Assembly: GCA_022711595.1 (NCBI GenBank)
Contig: JAKLET010000001.1
Location: 124,001-188,000, forward strand
Source: Deltaproteobacteria bacterium
GTDB lineage: Bacteria > Desulfobacterota > Syntrophorhabdia > Syntrophorhabdales > Syntrophorhabdaceae
Length of the DNA stretch: 64,000 nucleotides
Direction: 5' to 3'
The position numbers and the translations under genes are program-made. Under the pieces are notes generated by a model, which ran no database searches, was not told where the DNA came from, and saw only the letters and a program-made list of their open reading frames with translations. Position 1 is the first letter of the stretch, and the number at the start of each line of letters is the position of its first letter. Positions 52,802 through 62,784 of the stretch are shown piece by piece.

Positions 52802-54706
52802 TCAGATCCCCATTTTTACCCTCTTCGTCTCTATGTGCGCCGCAATGCCGTCAACCGCCTTGATATGGTCCGTCTCCACGCTGAGTATGCCTCCTGTCAC
52901 CTGCGGCAGATCCTCGGTAAGCAGTTTCACAAGGTTCGGCCCGCCCGTTACGGTGGGAACAGGGTTTACATAGGTGTAAAGTCCAAGGGCGAGGGCAAAG
53001 ACGGCATCGACGGTCGCCTTTTGTTCCATGTATTCGGGCGCGACGGCGGCAACCGGGAGATCGGGAACGGGTACACCCGTGGCACCGGACACTGTGAGCA
53101 GAAAATCCGCCAGCCTTCCCGTATCGGTGCAGGTGCCGAAGCTCAACACGGGAGGCACACCCAGGAGATCGCAGACCTTTTTCAGGCCGGGGCCGGCAAG
53201 CTCCTTCGCCTCGCCGCTGCAGAGGCCCGCGACCTGCATTGCGCTGTTGCCGCACCCCATGGAGAGGACAAGGATGTCCCTTTTTATGAGCTCTTTCGCC
53301 ATGCGGACACTGTGGACATCCTGACCGCTGTCCCTGAGGCTCGTGCATGAAACAAGCCCGGCTATGCCGCGGATGCCGCCTGACTGAAGGGCTCCCAGAA
53401 GGGGTCCGAGGCTCCCTCCAAGCGCGTCGAGGATGCTCTCCGGGGAAAAACCCACGACGGCCTCGCTCACCGGCAGCCCGACAACGGGCTCAACTGCGCC
53501 GTGCCGCACCCTGAAATTATCGATCGCCATCTCCAGAAGCCGTGCCGCCTGCTCCCGGGCCTTCCGGGGGTCGTAATCCACCCGGTCGGTTATGCCCTCG
53601 AAGGCGACAAGCTGGCTCACGGGAATGAGTTTGAACTTGTATTTCTCGGCGTATTTGGGGTCGACAGGCATGGAGCAGTTCATGTCGCAGGCGAAAAGGT
53701 CCACGCAGCCGCTCGCGAGGACCGCCTCCTGCATGATCCAGTTTCCGGTGAAACCATAGAAAACGTCGTCCATCTCCCACCGCTGGATCATCTCCTGACC
53801 CGTTTCGATATTTGCTATTATCCGAAGTCCTTTTGCACCGGCCTGTTTCGCCCTTTCCTGCCACTCGGGTGACCGTGCAAGGCTGACCATGGCAAAACCC
53901 AAAAACGGCTCGTGCCCGTTGGGCAGCACGTTGACAAAATCGGGATCCAGGACGCCGAGGTCCACGCGCATCTTATGGGGCCGCGGTATCCCGAAAAGGA
54001 TGTCCTGGCAGTACTCGTTGACGATCTGGCTCTGGTAGGCCATGGCGATGCCGAGCCGCATGGCCTTGAGCGCCAGGCTGACGTAGTACCCGTCCACGTT
54101 GGTAAGACACGAACTGGTCGCAAACATCATCTCACCGTAAATACCTCCGGGGAAGATGCCCAGCCTTTTCCAGGCATCCTTGCGTTCCTTCGGCGCCAGC
54201 GTCTCAACGATATAGCTCGGTTCGTCGTACTTCCTGTTGAAGTCGGCCTCAAAATAATTGCACAGGGCAAGGGCAAGCTCATCGTCGTTGTCCACGATTG
54301 AAGGGATGTTAAAACGGTCCGCCAGTGCAACGAGCTTCGATGTCTCCTTGATCGAGAAAGGCGCTTCGCCGTTCGCCGCCGCCTTCAGTGTTTTAAGGGT
54401 CTGCTCCGTATGGTAGTGGTATGTCGACGCACCCAGCACATTTCTCAGAAGCATCATGCGCATGGCCATCCCGTCCCCGGTAATGCCGCAGACACCGCGC
54501 TTGTCCTTCGCGACATCTGCCCTACAGGGCCCGTTGGAACACAGGTCGCACCTGACACCCCCCTGGCAGAAGGGACAGCGCTGGTCGGGGCTCTGGCCCA
54601 GCCCCTGGGCCTCGTAGCGGTCCCAGATATTGGTCATGCCGTCCTTTTTGATGCGGTCATAAACCTTCCTGACCGATTCATGATAGGATATCCTGTCCTT
54701 TTCCAT
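52802..54706 (-). CDS. cooS: Anaerobic Ni-CO dehydrogenase, catalytic subunit CooS
   Basis: 634 aa from ATG 54706 with GGAGG upstream. B- and D-cluster Cys motifs CPFCQGGVRCDLCSNGPC and C-cluster context TSSCLTN, ACDMNCSMP, SCTSLRDSG, MGCGNS and GTCTDTGR. It oxidises CO to CO2 or the reverse. No cooC, cooF or acetyl-CoA synthase genes adjoin, so it is a stand-alone clade, possibly scavenging CO or sensing/disposing electrons. Confidence 0.93.
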   Translation of the reverse strand: MEKDRISYHESVRKVYDRIKKDGMTNIWDRYEAQGLGQSPDQRCPFCQGGVRCDLCSNGPCRADVAKDKRGVCGITGDGMAMRMMLLRNVLGASTYHYHTEQTLKTLKAAANGEAPFSIKETSKLVALADRFNIPSIVDNDDELALALCNYFEADFNRKYDEPSYIVETLAPKERKDAWKRLGIFPGGIYGEMMFATSSCLTNVDGYYVSLALKAMRLGIAMAYQSQIVNEYCQDILFGIPRPHKMRVDLGVLDPDFVNVLPNGHEPFLGFAMVSLARSPEWQERAKQAGAKGLRIIANIETGQEMIQRWEMDDVFYGFTGNWIMQEAVLASGCVDLFACDMNCSMPVDPKYAEKYKFKLIPVSQLVAFEGITDRVDYDPRKAREQAARLLEMAIDNFRVRHGAVEPVVGLPVSEAVVGFSPESILDALGGSLGPLLGALQSGGIRGIAGLVSCTSLRDSGQDVHSVRMAKELIKRDILVLSMGCGNSAMQVAGLCSGEAKELAGPGLKKVCDLLGVPPVLSFGTCTDTGRLADFLLTVSGATGVPVPDLPVAAVAPEYMEQKATVDAVFALALGLYTYVNPVPTVTGGPNLVKLLTEDLPQVTGGILSVETDHIKAVDGIAAHIETKRVKMGI

Positions 54707-54779
54707 ACGGCCGCCCTCCTCTTTTTTTCTCCTGATTTTGACATTGTAGGATAGGGCGGGAAAGATTGCAAGAGAAGGA

Positions 54780-54872
54780 GGGTTTTGGTTTCTCTGGTTT
54801 GTTCGGTTGTTTACCCAAAGAAACTGAAGAAGCAAGAGAAACGTTTTTTTGTTCTTTATTTGAAACTTAACA
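54780..54872. repeat. Nonamer-type run upstream of cooS
   Basis: TTTGGTTTCTCTGGTTTGTTCGG faces CCCAAAGAAACTGAAGAAGCAAGAGAAACG: 9-nt spaced TTTCTCTGG-type units with partial pairing, in a divergent spacer. Confidence 0.55.
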
Positions 54873-54921
54873 CCGCCTTATGAACATGCTATATTGATGG
54901 AAAGAAAAACGGGAGGGCGTC

Positions 54922-55140
54922 ATGAAGATCGGCGAGATTCAAAAAACAGGAACAGACAGGATCATCGTAACCGTGAAAGAGTTCAAGGGAAAAACCTATG
55001 TCGACGTGAGAAACTTCTTCGAGAACGATGAAGGCGAGATGGTGCCGACCAAGAAAGGTATCTCCCTTACGCCGGAAAACCTTGACGAGTTGATCCGCCT
55101 GCTTGGCGAGGCCAAAAAGAGCCTGCCGCAGGATAAGTGA
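54922..55140 (+). CDS. PC4/YdbC-type single-stranded-DNA-binding protein
   Basis: 72 aa; PC4 domain: IIVTVKEFKGKTYVDVRNF, then EGEMVPTKKGISLTPENLDEL. Eukaryotic PC4 is a transcription coactivator that binds ssDNA; bacterial members bind ssDNA and are of uncertain role. 84 nt before rarA; possibly cotranscribed. GGAGGG upstream. Confidence 0.88.
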   Translation: MKIGEIQKTGTDRIIVTVKEFKGKTYVDVRNFFENDEGEMVPTKKGISLTPENLDELIRLLGEAKKSLPQDK

Positions 55141-55224
55141 CCACAGTTATGAACAGGCGGATCAGGGGGCCGCAGGGCCCGCTTCCCTGATAAAGAAAAG
55201 CGCAAATTCCTAAAAAACGGGGGC

Positions 55225-56541
55225 ATGGACAACGTGGAACTTTTTTCCGATGACGCGATAACCACGGAAAGGTCTAAAAAGCCGCTCGCCGACAGGATGA
55301 GACCACGCTCGCTTGATGATGTCGTCGGCCAGGAGCACCTCCTGGGGGAAGGCAAGCTCCTGAGGGTGCTCATCGAGAAGGGGGACATACCATCCTTTAT
55401 CTTCTGGGGGCCAAGCGGCGTGGGAAAAACGACGATCGGCTGGCTTATCGGCAGGATCATGAAACTGCCCTACGTGTCGCTCTCCGCCGTGTCCATCGGC
55501 ATCAAAGAAGTGAAAGAAGTGATCCAGAAGGCAAAGAGCCAGCGGATCATCCTCTTCATCGATGAGTTTCACCGCTTCAACAAGCTTCAGCAGGACACTT
55601 TCCTTCCGCACGTTGAGAGCGGCACCATCATCCTCATCGGCGCCACCACGGAAAATCCTTCCTTCGAGATCATCTCTCCCCTGCTCTCCCGGATGCGGGT
55701 GCTCACGCTCAAGCCCCTTGCCGCAGCCGATCTTGTGAAGATAGTAGAGAGGGCACTCAGGGATGACGGGGAGTTGAAAAAGGCGTCAATAGCCATCGAC
55801 GCCAAGACGATCGAAGAGATAGCCTATCTTGCCGACGGCGACGCGAGGCGCGCGCTCAACCTGCTTGAGGTGTGCTATAAAATGGTCAGAGAAGGATCTT
55901 CGGAAGGTCTTGTCATCGATCACGACATAGTGCGCGAAGCCTACCAGAAGAAGACGGCCCGCTACGATAAAACGGGGGAGATGCATTATGACCTCATCAG
56001 CGCCCTCCATAAAAGCATGCGCGGCTCCGATGCCGATGCCTCTCTCTACTGGCTGGCAAGGATGATTGAGGCAGGCGAGGACCCCCTTTATATCATGCGG
56101 CGCATCGTCCGGTTCGCTTCCGAGGACATCGGCAATGCCGACCCTTATGCCCTGACGCTCACCATAAGCGCCACAGAGGCCTTCAAGTTCATCGGCCCAC
56201 CGGAAGGTTACCTGGCCCTTGCGCAGGCTGTCATATATCTTTCCCTCTGCGAGAAAAGCAATGCCGTATACAAGGCATACGGCGCGGCGGCGAGGGACGC
56301 GCGTGACCTCCCCGAATACCCCGTCCCCATGCACATCCGCAACGCTCCGACCAGGCTCATGAATGAGCTTGGCTACGGCGAGGGATACCTATACCCGCAC
56401 GACCATCCCGGAGGCCTCGTAAAACAGGCATATTTTCCCGGGGAGATGGCTGGCAAGAGATACTATCACCCAACGGACAGGGGCGAGGAAAGACGGCTCC
56501 GGGCCTTCATGGACAGGGCGCGTGCCTACCACAAAAAATAA
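55225..56541 (+). CDS. rarA: Replication-associated recombination protein RarA/MgsA (AAA+ ATPase)
   Basis: 438 aa. Walker A GPSGVGKTT (~53), Walker B LFIDEFHRF, sensor motifs and GDARRALN; C-terminal RarA domain with SEDIGNADP. Acts at stalled replication forks. Start ATG 55225 behind AACGGGGGC. Confidence 0.95.
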   Translation: MDNVELFSDDAITTERSKKPLADRMRPRSLDDVVGQEHLLGEGKLLRVLIEKGDIPSFIFWGPSGVGKTTIGWLIGRIMKLPYVSLSAVSIGIKEVKEVIQKAKSQRIILFIDEFHRFNKLQQDTFLPHVESGTIILIGATTENPSFEIISPLLSRMRVLTLKPLAAADLVKIVERALRDDGELKKASIAIDAKTIEEIAYLADGDARRALNLLEVCYKMVREGSSEGLVIDHDIVREAYQKKTARYDKTGEMHYDLISALHKSMRGSDADASLYWLARMIEAGEDPLYIMRRIVRFASEDIGNADPYALTLTISATEAFKFIGPPEGYLALAQAVIYLSLCEKSNAVYKAYGAAARDARDLPEYPVPMHIRNAPTRLMNELGYGEGYLYPHDHPGGLVKQAYFPGEMAGKRYYHPTDRGEERRLRAFMDRARAYHKK

Positions 56542-56715
56542 AGACATTTTTAAACCCGCCTTGCCTTTCCCTTGCGTGGTATAATGCTGATTATCCTGTA
56601 ATTCCTGATGGATACAGTCTATTCTTTAATTTAAGATGACCGCTTTATTCATCAACAAGTCGTTTATTGGTAATTTTTTCTTTGCAAAAAGCAATTATTC
56701 ATGTATTATTGATTC

Positions 56716-57924
56716 ATGCCTCAATATCAATGGGAAGGACGGACACTGGCGGGCGAAACACGCAAAGGCAGCACAAAGGCGTCGTCCGGCGATACCCTTC
56801 GCGCCCTCCTGAGAAAAGAGGGCATCATCCTCACCACTATGACGGAGACGAAAGAAGCGGCAAAACAGCAAAAATACAATCCCCAGAAAAAGATAAAAAA
56901 CCTCGAGATCCTCCTCTTCACCAGGCAGCTTTCGACGATGATCACCTCAGGGCTCCCCCTTGTGCAATCCCTCGACATACTCGCGAATCAGATCGAGGAC
57001 GTCAATTTCAAGGGGATCGTCAAAGAGATAAAGGAAAAGATAGAAGGCGGCGCGCGCTTTGCCGACGCACTCAGGGACTACCCCAAGTGTTTTGATGAGC
57101 TTTATATAAACCTTGTCGTTGCCGGCGAAGAGGGCGGCCTGCTCGATAACGTGCTCCAGAGGCTGGCCCTCTATATTGAAAAAACTGAAAAACTGAAGAA
57201 GAAGGTCAAGTCGGCGATGATCTACCCGATCGCGATCATATTTGTGGCCTTTACCGTCGTTGTTGTCCTCCTGCTCTTCGTTGTCCCCGTCTTTGAAAAG
57301 ATGTTCAAGGAGATGGGCGCCGAGCTTCCCACCCCTACCCAGGTGGTCATCAACATAAGTCAGATCATTCAGTCGTACTGGTATATCCTTATCGGCGGCA
57401 TCATCGCCCTCATTGTAGCGCTGAAATATTATTACAAGACCAACAATGGACACCGCACCATAGACCGTCTTATCCTGAAGCTTCCCCTTTTCGGGCTTCT
57501 CACCATCAAGGCCTCCGTAGCAAGGGTTACAAGGACCCTCGCGACGCTTCTCATGAGCGGCGTCGCCATTCTTGAGAGCATGGTCATTGTTGCAAGGGTG
57601 GCCGGCAACAAGATCGTTGAAGAGGCGCTCGTCGTGGCGCGGGCGCGCATCAGCGAGGGCCGTACCATGGCGGAGCCCCTCGAGCAGGCAGGGATCTTCC
57701 CCCCCATGGTCGTCCAGATGGTACAGGTCGGTGAATCAACGGGCGCCCTCGACAGCATGCTCAACAAGATCGCCGATTTTTACGAAGAGGACGTGGATAA
57801 CATGGTAACCAACCTCACGGCAATGATGGAGCCCATGATCATGGTCTTCCTCGGCGTCATACTCGGCGGCCTCATCGTCGCCATGTACCTGCCGATCTTC
57901 AAGCTCGGGCAGGCAGTCGGATAA
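56716..57924 (+). CDS. pilC: Type IV pilus/type II secretion inner-membrane protein PilC/GspF
   Basis: 402 aa; two T2SSF domains: LLFTRQLSTMITSGLPLVQSLDIL with GGARFADAL and EEGGLLDNVL; and RVTRTLATLLMSGVAILESM with QVGESTGALDSML, three helices between. ATG 56716 lacks a clear ribosome site. An orphan: no pilB, pilT or pilin genes are near. Confidence 0.92.
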   Translation: MPQYQWEGRTLAGETRKGSTKASSGDTLRALLRKEGIILTTMTETKEAAKQQKYNPQKKIKNLEILLFTRQLSTMITSGLPLVQSLDILANQIEDVNFKGIVKEIKEKIEGGARFADALRDYPKCFDELYINLVVAGEEGGLLDNVLQRLALYIEKTEKLKKKVKSAMIYPIAIIFVAFTVVVVLLLFVVPVFEKMFKEMGAELPTPTQVVINISQIIQSYWYILIGGIIALIVALKYYYKTNNGHRTIDRLILKLPLFGLLTIKASVARVTRTLATLLMSGVAILESMVIVARVAGNKIVEEALVVARARISEGRTMAEPLEQAGIFPPMVVQMVQVGESTGALDSMLNKIADFYEEDVDNMVTNLTAMMEPMIMVFLGVILGGLIVAMYLPIFKLGQAVG

Positions 57925-57930
57925 AAAAAG

Positions 57931-58115
57931 TTCCAGCCGTTTGAGCCGTTCCAACTGTTCCAACCGCGAAAAGCCAAAAAAGATCTGGGGTCTTTAACGA
58001 TTGGAACAGCTGAAACTGTTTACGCCTGACGCTTCACGTTTCACGGTTTCTAAAGCACTTTACGGTTTCACACCTTACGCTTTACGGCCTATTGAACGGC
58101 TGGAACGGCTGAAAC
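57931..58115. repeat. Multi-unit nonamer spacer between pilC and bioB (convergent)
   Basis: TTCCAGCCG, TTTGAGCCG, TTCCAACTG, TTCCAACCG in exact 9-nt steps (57931-57966); the right arm 58092-58115 (TTGAACGGCTGGAACGGC core) complements it in phase. Between lie ACGCTTCACG/TTTACGG runs of another short-repeat type. Confidence 0.75.
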
Positions 58116-58119
58116 TTTT

Positions 58120-59106
58120 TTACCTGCCTTCGAGCTTTGCCGTCATACCCAGATCGTTTATCATCTCCAGATCATTTGCCGTGTCCCTGCCGAGGGTCGT
58201 GAGGTAGTTGCCCGTCATGAGGGAGTTGCACCCGGCAACTATCGCCAGCGGCAGGAGCTGCCTCAGGTTCTTCTCCTTTCCTCCGCAGAGCTTGATGTCC
58301 TTGTCGGGCAGGATGAAGCGGTAGAGGGCGACGGTAAGGAGGATCTCCATCGGCGCAAGGGGGGCTATGCCTTCAAGGGGCGTCCCGGGAATGGCGTTGA
58401 GTATGTTGATGGGTACGGAATCAACGTCAAGTTCCCTCAGGGTCATTGCCATCTCGACACGCTGCGCCATGGTCTCACCGAGGCCGATGATCCCGCCGGA
58501 GCAGACGGTAAGGCCTGCCTCACGCGCGTTCTTTACCGTCTGGATGTCTTCTTCATAATCATGGGTGGAACATATCTGGTCGAAAAAACTCCGCGATGTT
58601 TCCAGGTTGTGGTGGTAACGGTAAAGACCGGCATTCCTGAGATCGCCCGCCGTTTTTTTGTCGAGCATCCCCAGGGACGCGCAGGATAAGGCACCCGACG
58701 CATTGATAAGACCGATGGCACGGTAAATGGTTTCCCACTCCCCGGCTGTCGATACCCTCGTGCCGCTCGTGACGATGCTGAACATGTGGGCACCGTTTTC
58801 GTGCGCCTCGCGGCCTTTCTCCCCTATCTCTTCTGCTGACATCAGGGGGTAAACAGGAGCCTCGGTATGATAATGGCCCGACTGGGCGCAGAATCTGCAA
58901 TTCTCCTGGCATACGCCGGATTTGGCGTTGACGATCCCGCAAAGGCTCACCGCGCTGCCTTTGAAATGCTCCCTTATCTTCGATGAGCAAGCCATGAGCA
59001 TGAAGGGGTCCTTCTGCCCTTCTTTATACAGTCCCATGGCCTCTTCAACTGAAATATCTTTTTTCTTTACGGCCTTGCCGGTAAGTTTATCAAAAAGAGG
59101 GTTCAT
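58120..59106 (-). CDS. bioB: Biotin synthase
   Basis: 328 aa radical-SAM enzyme converting dethiobiotin to biotin. Radical-SAM CQENCRFCAQS (~65-75), [2Fe-2S] ligands (SCASLGM, CSGGIIGLGE), and PINILNAIPGTPL. ATG 59106. Other bio genes are not in the window; birA is. Confidence 0.95.
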   Translation of the reverse strand: MNPLFDKLTGKAVKKKDISVEEAMGLYKEGQKDPFMLMACSSKIREHFKGSAVSLCGIVNAKSGVCQENCRFCAQSGHYHTEAPVYPLMSAEEIGEKGREAHENGAHMFSIVTSGTRVSTAGEWETIYRAIGLINASGALSCASLGMLDKKTAGDLRNAGLYRYHHNLETSRSFFDQICSTHDYEEDIQTVKNAREAGLTVCSGGIIGLGETMAQRVEMAMTLRELDVDSVPINILNAIPGTPLEGIAPLAPMEILLTVALYRFILPDKDIKLCGGKEKNLRQLLPLAIVAGCNSLMTGNYLTTLGRDTANDLEMINDLGMTAKLEGR

Positions 59107-59129
59107 TATGACATCTCCTAAGTAAGATA

Positions 59130-59240
59130 CGGTTCCAGGTTCAACGTTCCAGGTTCAAGGGAAAAATAAAGACACTTCGTGAGCAATCCGGTGATCATTT
59201 TCTCACTTCAAGTTTAACACTTGAAACTTGAAACGGTGTG
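59130..59240. repeat. Short direct/inverted run between bioB and trmFO
   Basis: GGTTCCAGGTTCAAC-GTTCCAGGTTCAAGG is a near-exact direct repeat (59131-59160); further right, TTCAAGTTT...AAACTTGAA forms an inverted pair (about 59208-59234). Confidence 0.55.
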
Positions 59241-59256
59241 CTCATTTACATTAACA

Positions 59257-60540
59257 TTAATGAAAGGTCTTTTTCCATTCCGTTATATCTTTCAGGGCAG
59301 TTTCAATGGCCGCTTCCTTGTTCTTTTTGGAATAGCCTTCCAGGAGCCCGAAATTGACATTCATCGGCTGAAAATGTTTGTTTTCCGTTGTCAGGTAACG
59401 GATGAGCGCGCCCACGCAAGTTGTTGCCGGCGGCGGTTGAAATTCCTTTCCGGCGGCGGACAACAGCGCCGAGATCCCCGCCATGAGACCCATCGCCGTC
59501 GATTCAACATATCCTTCCACGCCGGTCAGCTGTCCCGCGAAAAACACACGAGGCATCACTTTTGACTGCAGTTTTTCGTTCAGGATCAAAGGCGCATTGA
59601 TGTAAGTGTTCCGGTGAATGCTGCCATGCCTGAGGAACAGGGCGTTCCTGAGCGCCGGGACCATCCTGAAGACCCTCTCCTGCTCCGGGTATTTCATCTT
59701 CGTCTGGAAACCGACCATGTTGAGCATACTCCCCGAGGCATTCTCTTTCCTGAGCTGCAGCACGGCATACGGTCTCCTTCCGTCCGTCGGATCGACAAGG
59801 CCTACGGGCTTCATCGGCCCGTAGGTAAGGGTCTTTCTCCCCCTTTCCGCGAGCACCTCCACCGGCAGGCATCCTTCAAAGTAGGATGTCTTTTCGAAGT
59901 CTCTGAGGTCGACGCGCTCTGCGCTGATCAGCGCGTCATAGAAATTATCGTACTCATCCTTCGTAAGAGGACAGTTCAGGTAGTCTCCCCCGCCCTCTTT
60001 TGAATACCGCGACGCATAGAAGGCCCTGTCGTGATCGACGCTCCGCGCGTCAATGATGGGGGAAATGGAATCGAAGAACGAGAGGTTCTCTTCGCCCGTC
60101 AGGACCCCTATCTCACTGGCGATCGGCCCGCTTGTGAGGGGGCCCGTTGCAACTATAACGGTGCCTTCCGGTATCTTTTGCGCCTCCTGCCTGACAAGGC
60201 GGATGGCGGGGTCATCCTGTGTCATTTCAGTGAGCCGCCGCGCAAAGCGCTCCCTGTCCACCACGAGGGCCTTGCCGCCGGGTATGGCCGACCCGTCGGC
60301 TGCCTCGATAACGATGGAGGAGAGCCTGCGCATCTCTTCCTTGAGGAGTCCGTGGGCGTTGGACAATTCTTTCGATTTCAGCGAATTGCTGCAGACAAGC
60401 TCCGCGAGACAGTCTGTGTGATGGGCCGGCGTGCTGACAACCGGGCGCATCTCGTAAAGAACGACACTGCCTCCCATGCGGGCGATCTGGTGTGCGGCCT
60501 CTACACCAGCAAGACCGCCGCCTATTACCGTGATTTCCAT
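59257..60540 (-). CDS. trmFO: tRNA (m5U54) methyltransferase, folate- and FAD-dependent
   Basis: 427 aa from ATG 60540, overlapping topA by 16 nt. FAD motif VIGGGLAGVEAAHQ, AELVCSNSLKSKEL with the nucleophilic Cys and AGQLTGVEGYVESTA. Uses methylenetetrahydrofolate to make m5U54 in tRNA. Confidence 0.95.
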   Translation of the reverse strand: MEITVIGGGLAGVEAAHQIARMGGSVVLYEMRPVVSTPAHHTDCLAELVCSNSLKSKELSNAHGLLKEEMRRLSSIVIEAADGSAIPGGKALVVDRERFARRLTEMTQDDPAIRLVRQEAQKIPEGTVIVATGPLTSGPIASEIGVLTGEENLSFFDSISPIIDARSVDHDRAFYASRYSKEGGGDYLNCPLTKDEYDNFYDALISAERVDLRDFEKTSYFEGCLPVEVLAERGRKTLTYGPMKPVGLVDPTDGRRPYAVLQLRKENASGSMLNMVGFQTKMKYPEQERVFRMVPALRNALFLRHGSIHRNTYINAPLILNEKLQSKVMPRVFFAGQLTGVEGYVESTAMGLMAGISALLSAAGKEFQPPPATTCVGALIRYLTTENKHFQPMNVNFGLLEGYSKKNKEAAIETALKDITEWKKTFH

Positions 60541-62732
60541 CCGCAATCCTTGCGAAGACAGAAGAGGTTTTTCCTGAATGAGAAAAGGGTGGGCGCACCG
60601 CACACCGGGCATTGCCCTTCCACCGGTTCCCTGTTCGTTGCAAATGAACATTTCGGGTATTCGGAACAACTGACAAACTTCTTCTTCATTTTTGAGGTCT
60701 TTTCAACGAGCTTGCCGGGACAGCCTTCCAGGGGACAGGAATAACCCAGGGAATAGGCCTGTGTGTGCTTACATTCTGGATAGTTGCTGCATGCCAGGAA
60801 ACGGCCGAACTTCCCCTTTTTTTCGATGAGCTTCCCCTGGCATTTCGGGCAGATCCCCCTGGCCTCGCTTTCAACAATGGTTATCTTTCCGTCACCGCCG
60901 ACCTTGACGTTCTTCTTGTTCTTGCACTCCGGCTTCCCCGAGCAGACCAGGTATTCACCGCTCTTGCCCCAGCGCAGAAGCATCTTCTTCCCGCATTTAT
61001 CGCAGTCGATGTCTGTCTCTTTTTCCTCTTTTTTGAGGCTCTTCATCTGCTGTTGGGCGCCCTGCAGTTCACCCTCAAAGGCGCTGTTGAACTTTTCCAG
61101 CGACCTTGCCCAGTCTTTTTTCCCGTCCTCGATCTCGTCGAGCCTTGCCTCCATCTTTGCCGTAAAGCCCACGTCGAGCACCATGGGGAAAAATTGGGAC
61201 AAAAGTTTGTTCACTGTCCTTCCAAGAGGCGTTGGTACGAGTCTCCCCTTTTCCCTGTTCACATAGTCGCGCTCCTGAACGGTGCTGACGATAGTGGCAT
61301 ACGTCGACGGCCTGCCGATGCCTTTGCTTTCAAGGGTCCTGATGAGGGACGCCTCGGAAAAGCGCGGAGGAGGACTGGTGAAGCGCTGCTCCATTACAGT
61401 GTCTTTCAGGTCCACCTTCCATCCTTTCGCGACCGGGGGGAGACTGCTTTCGGCTTCTTCGTCTTCCCCGACCTCTTCATAGATCCTTGTGAAACCGTCA
61501 AAGAGCACATCCGTACCCCTGGCAACAAAGACGTATTCGCCTGCCGAGGCGTCCACCGTTTTTGTCTCCACCTTCTTCTGGGTCATCTGCGACGAAACGA
61601 AACGTTTCCAGATGAGATCGTAGAGGGCGAAAAGCTCTTTGTCCAGGTAGGGCTTCACCTTTTCAGGCGTGAACAACACGGATGTGGGGCGTATCGCCTC
61701 GTGCGCGTCCTGGGCGCTTTTCTTGTTGCGGTAGAAATTAGGTTTCGCGGGGATGTACTGGTCCCCGAAGCTTTTCTTTATGAACTCCCGCGCCTCACCG
61801 ACAGCCTCCATGGAGACCCTCACCGAATCGGTCCTCATGTAAGTGATGAGCCCCACCGGCCCTTCTTCACCTATATCGATGCCCTCATAGAGCCTCTGGG
61901 CAAGCATCATCGTCCGCTTCGGGGAGAACCTGAGCATCCGCGACGCCTCCTGCTGGAGTCTGCTCGTGATGAACGCGGGCTGCGGGGAGATGTTCTTCCC
62001 CTTCGTTTCCACCCTGGTCACAATGAAGTCCCTGCCGGCAACGTAATCCTTGATGGAAGCGGCCTCCTCGCCGGAACGTATCTTTATCTTATCAGCACCC
62101 TTTCGTTCCAGCGTCGCCGTAAAGGTCTCTCCCGTCGGAAGCGCGAGGATTGCGTCTACGACCCAGTATTCCTCCCTGACAAACCCTTCGATCTCCGCCT
62201 CGCGGTCACAAACAAGGCGAAGGGCCACCGACTGGACCCTCCCGGCTGAAAGTCCGTAACTCACCCTTTCCCACAGAAGGGGACTTATCTTATACCCCAC
62301 GAGACGGTCAAGGATGCGTCTCGCCTTCTGAGCATCATATTTTGCAGGATCAAGCCTGCTGGGGGATTTCATGGCATCAAGGACACCCCGCTTTGTGATC
62401 TCGTGGAAAAGGACGCGTTCTATCCTGTCTTCCTTCCCCAGGACCTCTGCCACATGGAAGGCTATAGCCTCCCCCTCGCGGTCCGGGTCAGACCCGATGA
62501 GGATCCTGTCCGCCTCTTTTCCCGCCTTTTTTATCTCGTCGACAACTTTCGATTTTCCTTTCAGAATGTGGAAATGCGGTTTGAAGCCCTCTTCGACGTC
62601 TACGCCGAGCTTGCTCTTCGGCAGGTCCTTGATATGGCCGTATGTCGCCTTTATGATGAAATCCTTTCCGAGGTACTTTGAAAGCGTTTTCATCTTCGTC
62701 GGCGATTCGACTATGAGCAGTGACTTTCCCAT
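60525..62732 (-). CDS. topA: DNA topoisomerase I
   Basis: 735 aa. TOPRIM LLIVESPTKMKTL, SDPDREGEAIAFH; catalytic Tyr in GLITYMRTDS; three or four C-terminal zinc ribbons (CDKCGKKM, CPKCQGKL, CPVCGAP). Removes negative supercoils. Operon dprA-topA-trmFO. Confidence 0.96.
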   Translation of the reverse strand: MGKSLLIVESPTKMKTLSKYLGKDFIIKATYGHIKDLPKSKLGVDVEEGFKPHFHILKGKSKVVDEIKKAGKEADRILIGSDPDREGEAIAFHVAEVLGKEDRIERVLFHEITKRGVLDAMKSPSRLDPAKYDAQKARRILDRLVGYKISPLLWERVSYGLSAGRVQSVALRLVCDREAEIEGFVREEYWVVDAILALPTGETFTATLERKGADKIKIRSGEEAASIKDYVAGRDFIVTRVETKGKNISPQPAFITSRLQQEASRMLRFSPKRTMMLAQRLYEGIDIGEEGPVGLITYMRTDSVRVSMEAVGEAREFIKKSFGDQYIPAKPNFYRNKKSAQDAHEAIRPTSVLFTPEKVKPYLDKELFALYDLIWKRFVSSQMTQKKVETKTVDASAGEYVFVARGTDVLFDGFTRIYEEVGEDEEAESSLPPVAKGWKVDLKDTVMEQRFTSPPPRFSEASLIRTLESKGIGRPSTYATIVSTVQERDYVNREKGRLVPTPLGRTVNKLLSQFFPMVLDVGFTAKMEARLDEIEDGKKDWARSLEKFNSAFEGELQGAQQQMKSLKKEEKETDIDCDKCGKKMLLRWGKSGEYLVCSGKPECKNKKNVKVGGDGKITIVESEARGICPKCQGKLIEKKGKFGRFLACSNYPECKHTQAYSLGYSCPLEGCPGKLVEKTSKMKKKFVSCSEYPKCSFATNREPVEGQCPVCGAPTLFSFRKNLFCLRKDCGWKSR

Positions 62733-62784
62733 CTGTTTCTCCTTGTATTCACAGCCGGAGAGCTATCAAGCGTCCCCGGATGCC

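Noticed and set aside
60765-62249. Plus-strand open frame of 494 codons opposite topA
   Set aside because: The minus strand encodes an intact topoisomerase I; the shadow has no ribosome site or domain.
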